Assembly: GCF_026965535.1 (NCBI RefSeq)
Contig: NZ_CP114039.1
Coordinates: 6,882,001 to 6,946,000 of the forward strand
Reading direction: 5' to 3'
Source of the DNA: Corallococcus sp. NCRR
GTDB lineage: Bacteria; Myxococcota; Myxococcia; Myxococcales; Myxococcaceae
Length of the DNA stretch: 64,000 nucleotides
Part shown: positions 58,976-64,000 of the stretch, piece after piece
Layout: each line of letters starts with the position of its first letter
Numbering within the stretch: position 1 is the stretch's first letter
Notes under the pieces: generated by a model
Databases searched by the model: none
Told to the model about the DNA's origin: nothing
Seen by the model: only the letters and a program-made list of their open reading frames with translations
Position numbers and translations under genes: made by a program

Positions 58976-59239
58976 CCACCCGGGCCGGCCCGTCCATCAC
59001 CCAGCCATCAACCGGGTGAGGCAGTTGAAAACTCCGGCCGCCCAGCTTCCCACCTCAAGCGCCCGCGCCACATCACGAAAGCCGCCGCCCGTCTGTCTAC
59101 CCACACCCACGGTGTGCGACATCCCGAGAGCCTGGAGAGGCTCCAGGCGAGCACAGTAACCACCTCCGGTGCGGGTGGCAGGACCGTTCGCCGTTCTGGC
59201 CTCCCGGCAGGAGCCCGGGGCCACCTGTCCGACAGTCGT
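58976..59239. other. Intergenic region between DedA gene and cNMP-binding gene
   Basis: About 260 bases (longer if DedA starts at 58933) without a gene. It should hold the DedA promoter. Visible structure: an inverted repeat CACACC-CAC-GGTGTG at 59100-59114, and a copy of the NRPS near-palindrome at 59222-59246. I see no convincing promoter boxes or RNA gene. Confidence 0.5.
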
Positions 59240-59246
59240 TCAGGTT
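59222..59246. repeat. Degenerate copy of the 25-bp near-palindrome outside the NRPS genes
   Basis: Matches the NRPS element at 21 of 25 positions by eye (ACCTGTC at one end, CAGGTT at the other, GACAGTCG within). It overlaps the end of the minus-strand gene 59240-59710, whose TGA stop lies inside the element. On the minus strand the transcript would carry CTGTCGGACAG, a 5-bp stem with a one-base centre. Confidence 0.8.
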
Positions 59247-59710
59247 CCCGGGGCCCGCGCCACCAGCGTGCGCAGCATGTCCCGGTTGTCCCGGGCCTTG
59301 GCGCCGAAGTGGCTGACGATGCCCATCAACAACTTGATGCAGGCCTGCGGCTTCTGGGCGAGCAGCTTCTGGAAGTCCGCCGCGCGGATCTCCAGCGCCA
59401 TCACGTCCGTCTGGGCCGTGGCCGAGCACAGCCGCTCGCCCTTCTGCACGAGCGCCAGCTCACCCAGGGGCTCACCGGCGGTCACCTCGCCCAGGGGCAC
59501 GTCCTCGCCCGAGGGGCTCCGGGCGCTCAGCCGCACCGTGCCCTCACCCACGATCAGCAGCGAGTCCCCCGCCTTGCCCTCGGTGAACAGGGCCGTCCCC
59601 TTGGGGTAGGCGCGCGACACGGCCGCCGCCGCGAAGATGGAGATGCCGGTGTCGGTGAAGCCCTTGAAGAGCGGACAGGCCTTCAGGGTCGTCTCGGGGG
59701 CGAGCGCCAT
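59240..59710 (-). CDS. Stand-alone cyclic nucleotide-binding domain protein
   Basis: A 156-residue Crp/cNMP-type beta-barrel domain without a DNA-binding domain. The phosphate-binding cassette is recognisable as GEPLGELALVQKGERLCSATA-like sequence at about 79-99, with Arg93. An upstream AGGAA box supports ATG at 59710. The C-terminal helix continues to DNRDMLRTLVARAPGT. Such single-domain proteins often act as cAMP- or c-di-GMP-responsive adaptors, or have lost ligand binding; the partner is unknown. It is co-oriented with the carbonic anhydrase gene 32 bases upstream and may be in the same transcript. Confidence 0.87.
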   Translation of the reverse strand: MALAPETTLKACPLFKGFTDTGISIFAAAAVSRAYPKGTALFTEGKAGDSLLIVGEGTVRLSARSPSGEDVPLGEVTAGEPLGELALVQKGERLCSATAQTDVMALEIRAADFQKLLAQKPQACIKLLMGIVSHFGAKARDNRDMLRTLVARAPGT

Positions 59711-59742
59711 GGGGTGTTCCTAACACGCACAGCGCGGCCGCG

Positions 59743-60258
59743 TCAGCGGCTGGCGCGGTGTTCGGCGGCGGTGTGCACGTAGTGGAGGGCGGACTGCACC
59801 AGGAACTCGCGTTCGCCGTCGTGGATGGGGCGCTTCACCTTGCCGGGCGAGCCCACCACCAGCGACCCGGGGGGAATCTTCGTCCCGGGCGTCAGCAGCG
59901 TACCGGCGCCGATGATGCAGTCGTCCCCCACCTCCACGCCGTCCATCAGGATGGCGCCCATGCCCACCAGCACTCGGTGGCCCACGACGCACCCGTGGAG
60001 GATGACCCGGTGGCCCACCGTGCAGTCGTCGCCCACCGTGGTCGAGTCACCCTGGCTGGTGACGTGGATCATGGTGAGGTCCTGGATGTTGGTGCGCTTG
60101 CCGATGCGGATGGAGTTCACGTCCCCGCGCAGCACGGAGTTGAACCAGATGGACGAGTCCTCGCCCAGCTCCACGTCGCCCACCACCTGGGCGGAGTCCT
60201 CGATGAAGCAGCTCGGGTGGACGCGGGGGGACACCCCGCGAAACGGCTTCAACGGCAT
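59743..60258 (-). CDS. Gamma-class carbonic anhydrase-like hexapeptide protein
   Basis: A 171-residue left-handed beta-helix protein of the gamma-carbonic anhydrase/YrdA family. The body is a series of hexapeptide repeats. Putative metal ligands are His65 (MIHVTSQG), His83 and His88 (GHRVILHG), with the family spacing between the last two. N-terminal RGDVNSIRIG is also typical. ATG at 60258 is preceded by a good GGAGGTG box. Likely a cytoplasmic trimer. Many YrdA-like members lack proven carbonic anhydrase activity, so the reaction is not certain. It lies 36 bases downstream of miaB, in the same direction. Confidence 0.9.
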   Translation of the reverse strand: MPLKPFRGVSPRVHPSCFIEDSAQVVGDVELGEDSSIWFNSVLRGDVNSIRIGKRTNIQDLTMIHVTSQGDSTTVGDDCTVGHRVILHGCVVGHRVLVGMGAILMDGVEVGDDCIIGAGTLLTPGTKIPPGSLVVGSPGKVKRPIHDGEREFLVQSALHYVHTAAEHRASR

Positions 60259-60294
60259 GGTGGCACCTCCGACGGCGGGACAGCGGCGGAGGCG

Positions 60295-61680
60295 TCAGGC
60301 CTCCGCCGGGACATGCTGCGGCACGGGCAGCTCCACGGCGGGCGGCGCCACGGTGGGGGCCTGGAGCACCGCCACCTGCTTGCCCGCGAGCTGGTTGGGC
60401 GTGGCGCGCTCCACGTGCACCTTCACGACGGAGCCCGCCGCAGCGTCACCCTCGAAGTTCACCGTGCGGTTCTCCGGCGTGCGGCCGAAGCGCTTGGTGG
60501 CGTCGTAGCGCGAGCGGCCCTCCACCAGCACCTCCACGTCCAGGCCCACCTGCGCCTGGGTGTACTCGCCGCTGATGCGCCGCTGCAGCTTCTGCAGCCG
60601 CTCCAGCCGGGCCACCTTCACCTCGTGCGGGATGGGGCCCCAGTCCTTCTCGCGCAGCGCGGCGCCCGTCTTGGGGCGCGGGCTGTACACGAAGGAGAAC
60701 TGGTTGTCGTACTTCACCCGTTCGGTGAGCTGCATCGTCATCTCGAACTCCTCCTCGGTCTCCCCGGGGAAGCCGACGATGATGTCCGTGGTGATGGCGA
60801 TGCCGGGACGCGCGGCGCGCAGCTTCTCCAGCCGCTCCATGTACTGCTCGACGGTGTAGTCGCGGCGCATCATCTTCAGGATGCGGTCGCTGCCGCACTG
60901 CACGGGCAGGTGGAAGTGCGGGGCGATCTTCGGCTGCACCCGGAACGCTTCGATCAGCTCGTCCGACAGGTCATGCGGGTGGCTCGTCGTGAAGCGCACG
61001 CGTTCGATGCCCGGCACCTCCGCGGTGCGCAGGAGCAGCTGCGCGAAGCTGATGCCGCCCTGGTACGAGTTCACGTTCTGGCCAATGAGCGTGACTTCCC
61101 GCACGCCCACGCCGGCCAGGTCCGCCACCTCGTTGAGCACCTCCGGGAAGTTGCGGCTCACCTCGCGGCCACGGGTGTGCGGGACGATGCAGAACGAGCA
61201 GACGTTGTCGCAGCCCTTCATCACCGTGACGAACTCGGACACCTTGCCGCGGGACGTCTCCGCGTCGGCGCGCGGGAAGACGTACTCCTCGGAGTCCACG
61301 AAGGCCGTCTCCACCACGCGCTCGCGGGCGTCCTGCACGCGGGCGATCACTTCCGGCAGCTTCGCGATGTTGTCCGGGCCGAAGACGAAGTCCAGGTACG
61401 GGACCTTCTTCAGCAGCTTGTCCTTCTCCTGCTGGGCCACGCAGCCGCCCACGCCCAGGATGGCGCCCCGGCTGGCCTTCACGGCGCGGTAGCGCCCCAG
61501 CGCGGAGAGCATCTTGTCCTCGGCCTTCTCCCGGATGGAGCAGGTGTTGAGGATGATGAGGTCCGCGTTGTCCGCCTCGGGCGTGGGGACGTAGGACATC
61601 TTCGACAACGCCTCGCTCATGCGGAGCGAGTCGTTGACGTTCATCTGGCAGCCGAAGGTGTGGATGAAGTAGCGCTTCAT
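60295..61680 (-). CDS. miaB: MiaB, tRNA-2-methylthio-N6-isopentenyladenosine synthase
   Basis: A 461-residue radical-SAM methylthiotransferase that adds the 2-methylthio group to i6A37 of tRNAs reading UNN codons. The N-terminal UPF0004 domain has Cys11, Cys47 and Cys80 for the auxiliary [4Fe-4S] cluster. The radical-SAM motif CDNVCSFC (Cys157, Cys161, Cys164) follows, then a TRAM domain near the C-terminus (about 380-435). The start MKRYFIHTFGCQMNVNDS is the usual MiaB N-terminus and fixes ATG at 61680. The length is normal for the family. It may form a short operon with the downstream carbonic anhydrase and cNMP genes. Confidence 0.96.
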   Translation of the reverse strand: MKRYFIHTFGCQMNVNDSLRMSEALSKMSYVPTPEADNADLIILNTCSIREKAEDKMLSALGRYRAVKASRGAILGVGGCVAQQEKDKLLKKVPYLDFVFGPDNIAKLPEVIARVQDARERVVETAFVDSEEYVFPRADAETSRGKVSEFVTVMKGCDNVCSFCIVPHTRGREVSRNFPEVLNEVADLAGVGVREVTLIGQNVNSYQGGISFAQLLLRTAEVPGIERVRFTTSHPHDLSDELIEAFRVQPKIAPHFHLPVQCGSDRILKMMRRDYTVEQYMERLEKLRAARPGIAITTDIIVGFPGETEEEFEMTMQLTERVKYDNQFSFVYSPRPKTGAALREKDWGPIPHEVKVARLERLQKLQRRISGEYTQAQVGLDVEVLVEGRSRYDATKRFGRTPENRTVNFEGDAAAGSVVKVHVERATPNQLAGKQVAVLQAPTVAPPAVELPVPQHVPAEA

Positions 61681-61753
61681 GGGTGGGCCTTGAAGGAAAA
61701 CGGGCCGTTATGGAACGCCCGGACGCGGAATGCAACCGGGCGGGCACTCCGGG

Positions 61754-62269
61754 TCATCCCCGGCTGAGCACCTTGGTGAGCCGGGTGTGCAGGGCCACCA
61801 GCTCCGGCTCACGCTCCCGGAGCAGGGCCACCGTCTCCACGCCGTACCGCCGGCCCAGGGCGTCCGTCTCCCGCTCCTGCTTCACCAGCTCGTCCTGGAC
61901 GCGCTTCTTCACCTCGTCCACCTCCGGCCCGGAGCGGGACTCCAGCTCCGTCAGCTTCGAGCGCAGCCGCTGCGCGGTCCACCGCCGCCCACCAAAGGCC
62001 CGGAGGACGGCGCTCCCCCACTCCGCCGCCTTCACGTCCAGGCCGCTCGACTCCAGGGCCGCCTTGGCCGCCCCGGCCATGGCCTCCGGGCTGGTGTCCG
62101 CCTCCACGTGCGACAGGAAGGTCTCCTGGTAGCGGACCAGCTGTTCGAGCAGCGCCTTGTCCACCGGCCGGGACGCCATGCGCAGCGTGCGGTCGTCGGC
62201 GGCGTCGAAGGCCGGACCGGTCTCCACGTTGGGGACGTCCTGGTAGTCGTCGAAGAAGGACGGGGCCAT
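61754..62269 (-). CDS. Hypothetical protein, helical and charged
   Basis: A 171-residue protein that I do not recognise. It starts MAPSFFDDYQDVPNVETGP, has no signal peptide or membrane segment, and is rich in Glu, Arg, Ala and Leu. The stretch from about 95 to 165 (RSKLTELESRSG, VDEVKKRVQDELVKQE) looks like long alpha helix or coiled coil. ATG at 62269 is preceded by a GAGGAG box. It lies 30 bases after the VWA gene, in the same direction, so it is probably co-transcribed and may work with it. Confidence 0.75.
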   Translation of the reverse strand: MAPSFFDDYQDVPNVETGPAFDAADDRTLRMASRPVDKALLEQLVRYQETFLSHVEADTSPEAMAGAAKAALESSGLDVKAAEWGSAVLRAFGGRRWTAQRLRSKLTELESRSGPEVDEVKKRVQDELVKQERETDALGRRYGVETVALLREREPELVALHTRLTKVLSRG

Positions 62270-62299
62270 GGGGGCGCTCCTCGTTGGGTGAAGGGGTTT

Positions 62300-63697
62300 T
62301 CAGACGGGGACGAGCTGTTCCGCGATGCGGGCCAGGTCCGACACGGAGGTGACGACCACGGCCTGGGTGCAGTGCTTCTCGTAGGTGAGCATCTCGCTGT
62401 CGCCGATGCCCCAGTTGCCCCGGTCCTCGGGGCAGATCCACAGCACGCGCTTGGCCTTGCGCTTCAGGTCCTTCAGGGCCCAGGCGTTGCTCGCGTTGTA
62501 GTTGTTGCGGCCGTCGCCGATGATCATCACGGTGGTGCGGCGCGTGATGCTGCCCAGGTGGTCGCGCGTGAAGTCCGCCAGCGCGCGGCCGTAGTTGGAG
62601 TTGGAGCTCATGGACACGGTGCGCCCGGCGGTCGCCGCGTCGATGGCCTCGCTCACGTCCAGGTCCTTGAAGAACTGCGTCACCTCGCCCACGTCGGACA
62701 CGAAGACGAACGAGCGCACGCGCACGAACAGCGACTGCATCGTGTGCATGAACAGCAGCATCATCCGGGACGCGTTGCGCACGGAGTCGGACACGTCGCA
62801 GAGCACCACCAGCTCCGGACGCTCCGGGCGGCGGGTGCGGAACACGGGCACCATGGGGATGCCGTCCCACGGCATGTTACGGCGCAGCGTGCGCTGGGCG
62901 TGGAGCGACCCGCGCCGGTGCGAGCGCTGCTTGCGGATCATCCGGCTCTTGAGCTTCTCCGCCAGCGTGCGGACGGCGGCCTCCATCTGGTCCACCTCCG
63001 CCTGCGTGAGCAGGTGCAGCGGCTTCTCCGTGACGGTGTCCGTGCGGCGGCGGATGCGCGCCTCGGACTGGCGCTTCACCTCCGCGCGGGCGGCCTCTTC
63101 AATCTTGCGCATCGCCGCGGCCACGTGGCGCGAGACGATCTCCACGCCCTCGGTGTGCAGCCCGCGAGCCTTGAGCTCGTCCTCCATCGACTTGAGGTCG
63201 GAGCGCGCCCGCTCCATGCCCGCGCCCGCGAGCATCCGCCGCGTGAAGAACCCCGTCTGAAGGGGGCTCTCCAGCTGCCCCAGGTCCAGCTGGAGCGACG
63301 CCTGCCGGAAGATCTGCGCCAGCCGCGCGCGGTCACCCGCGAGGATGGCCTGCGCCAGGGGGGACATCTCCGGCGCCAGCAGGTTCATCTGGTAGATGAC
63401 CATCTTCAAGAGGTCGCCTTCCAGGTAGCCCTCTTCCTCCAGCTGCTTCGCCAGCGACTTGTCGAGTGCCTCGAACGTGCGGGCCGCGCCGGAGAAGAAG
63501 AAGTCGAACGCGCGGCGGAACGTCTCCACGTCCAGCTCGCGCTTCACCAGCGTGGTGCGCAGCACGGAGCGGAACAGCCCCCGGTCCTCGAGGCCCACCT
63601 CCGCGGTGGCGCGAAGCGCGTCCTGCACCTCGGACGTGCTGACGCGCACGCCGTTCTGGCGAAGCACTTCGGCGAACTCGACGATGCGGGCGTCCAT
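62300..63697 (-). CDS. VWA domain-containing protein (CoxE-like)
   Basis: 465 residues. The N-terminal two thirds are helical and charged. The C-terminal third is a von Willebrand factor A domain with a MIDAS motif DVSDS at 301-305 and a further acidic position in IIGDGRNNY (about 393-400), as in CoxE-like proteins. CoxE-type proteins usually work with a MoxR-type AAA+ ATPase in maturation or assembly of target complexes; no such ATPase is in the window. ATG at 63697 is preceded by GGGGAG inside the end of the upstream methyltransferase gene (6-base gap), so the two are almost certainly translated from one message. Confidence 0.88.
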   Translation of the reverse strand: MDARIVEFAEVLRQNGVRVSTSEVQDALRATAEVGLEDRGLFRSVLRTTLVKRELDVETFRRAFDFFFSGAARTFEALDKSLAKQLEEEGYLEGDLLKMVIYQMNLLAPEMSPLAQAILAGDRARLAQIFRQASLQLDLGQLESPLQTGFFTRRMLAGAGMERARSDLKSMEDELKARGLHTEGVEIVSRHVAAAMRKIEEAARAEVKRQSEARIRRRTDTVTEKPLHLLTQAEVDQMEAAVRTLAEKLKSRMIRKQRSHRRGSLHAQRTLRRNMPWDGIPMVPVFRTRRPERPELVVLCDVSDSVRNASRMMLLFMHTMQSLFVRVRSFVFVSDVGEVTQFFKDLDVSEAIDAATAGRTVSMSSNSNYGRALADFTRDHLGSITRRTTVMIIGDGRNNYNASNAWALKDLKRKAKRVLWICPEDRGNWGIGDSEMLTYEKHCTQAVVVTSVSDLARIAEQLVPV

Positions 63698-63703
63698 GGC
63701 GCG

Positions 63704-64000
63704 TCAGGCTCCCCGTTCGAACGACATCACCGCTTCCACGTGGTGCGTCTGCGGGAACATGTCCACCACCTGGAGCGCCACGGGCTTGTAACCGGCGTCC
63801 ACCAGCCCCGCCGCGTCGCGCGCCAGCGAGGCCGGGTCGCACGCCACGTAGACGACCCGGCGCACGTTCAACGCGCGCATCCACTTCGCCAGGCCCGGAG
63901 CCCCGGCGCGCGGCGGATCCGCGAGGCACAGGTCGAACGAACGCCCCTCCGCCACCAGCCCGTCGCACACCTTGCGAGCGTCGCCCTGGACGAAGCGCAC
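63704..64000 (-). CDS. TrmA/RlmD-class RNA (uracil-5-)-methyltransferase, C-terminal fragment
   Basis: The last 98 residues of a gene that continues beyond the right edge of the window, so the start is outside. Conserved features: LADPPRAGAPG (substrate-binding motif), VYVACDPASLARD with the likely catalytic cysteine, and DMFPQTHHVEAV, the C-terminal signature of the RumA/RlmCD/TrmA family of SAM-dependent 5-methyluridine methyltransferases. Whether it acts on rRNA or tRNA cannot be decided from this part. The stop is 6 bases before the VWA gene, suggesting an operon. Confidence 0.88.
   Translation of the reverse strand: MRFVQGDARKVCDGLVAEGRSFDLCLADPPRAGAPGLAKWMRALNVRRVVYVACDPASLARDAAGLVDAGYKPVALQVVDMFPQTHHVEAVMSFERGA

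Noticed and set aside
59100-59114. CACACC-CAC-GGTGTG inverted repeat as an operator
   Set aside because: Short arms in GC-rich intergenic DNA with no second copy or promoter boxes nearby; noted in the intergenic entry only.
58112-59782. Plus-strand 556-residue ORF
   Set aside because: Runs opposite to the DedA and cNMP-binding genes, which have clear family motifs; its His/Arg-rich translation looks like a shadow.
59758-61767. Plus-strand 669-residue ORF
   Set aside because: Antisense to the carbonic anhydrase and MiaB genes; low-complexity His/Val/Leu/Arg composition, no motifs.

Overview
The window is very GC-rich DNA that looks like a myxobacterial chromosome (Cystobacterineae, Myxococcus/Corallococcus-like). 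This is an inference from base composition, giant single-gene NRPS/PKS assembly lines and the myxobacterial flavour of the flanking housekeeping proteins. About 91% of it (1-58069) is plus-strand non-ribosomal peptide synthetase (NRPS) sequence. The rest (58139-64000) is a run of minus-strand housekeeping or uncharacterised genes.

Layout: (1) 2-20386 is the 3' part of a giant NRPS gene, cut by the left window edge inside a degenerate adenylation (A) domain that carries a luciferase-like monooxygenase (MOX). Then come C-A-T-E, four C-A-T modules and a thioesterase (TE). (2) 20387-20636 is a spacer with a hairpin terminator and a presumed promoter. (3) 20637-58069 encodes a second giant assembly line: FAAL-ACP, C-A-T, C-A-T, C-A-T, KS-AT-ACP, C-(degenerate A with MOX), C-A-T-E, four C-A-T modules, TE. 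It is read as two frames (20637-29612 and 29627-58069) because of an apparent one-base frameshift in a CCCC run at 29567-29570, inside the C domain of the third peptide module. (4) 58139-64000 holds, all on the minus strand, a DedA membrane protein, a cyclic-nucleotide-binding domain protein, a gamma-carbonic anhydrase, MiaB, an unknown protein, a CoxE-type VWA protein and the C-terminal end of a TrmA/RlmD-class RNA methyltransferase.

How the genes work together: the second line should activate a fatty acid (FAAL), pass it to an ACP, N-acylate the first amino acid (glycine predicted from the pocket residues), add two more residues, extend once with malonyl-CoA, and probably oxidise that ketide unit with the embedded flavin monooxygenase. 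It then adds five more residues, the first one epimerised, and releases the product by the terminal TE. The window shows only the MOX-to-TE half of the first line, and that half is a close paralogue of 37580-58108. The two lines are therefore tandem duplicates ending in the same hairpin.

Most unusual points: the paralogues appear to have exchanged A-domain substrate-pocket cores between different positions; one A domain carries a perfect 57-bp-period in-frame repeat built on a near-palindrome that is also present near an unrelated gene at 59222; a linker carries nine 36-bp repeats; and a MOX sits inside a clearly inactive A domain with no carrier domain. Pocket codes are my alignments by eye to the GrsA positions, so substrate calls are tentative.
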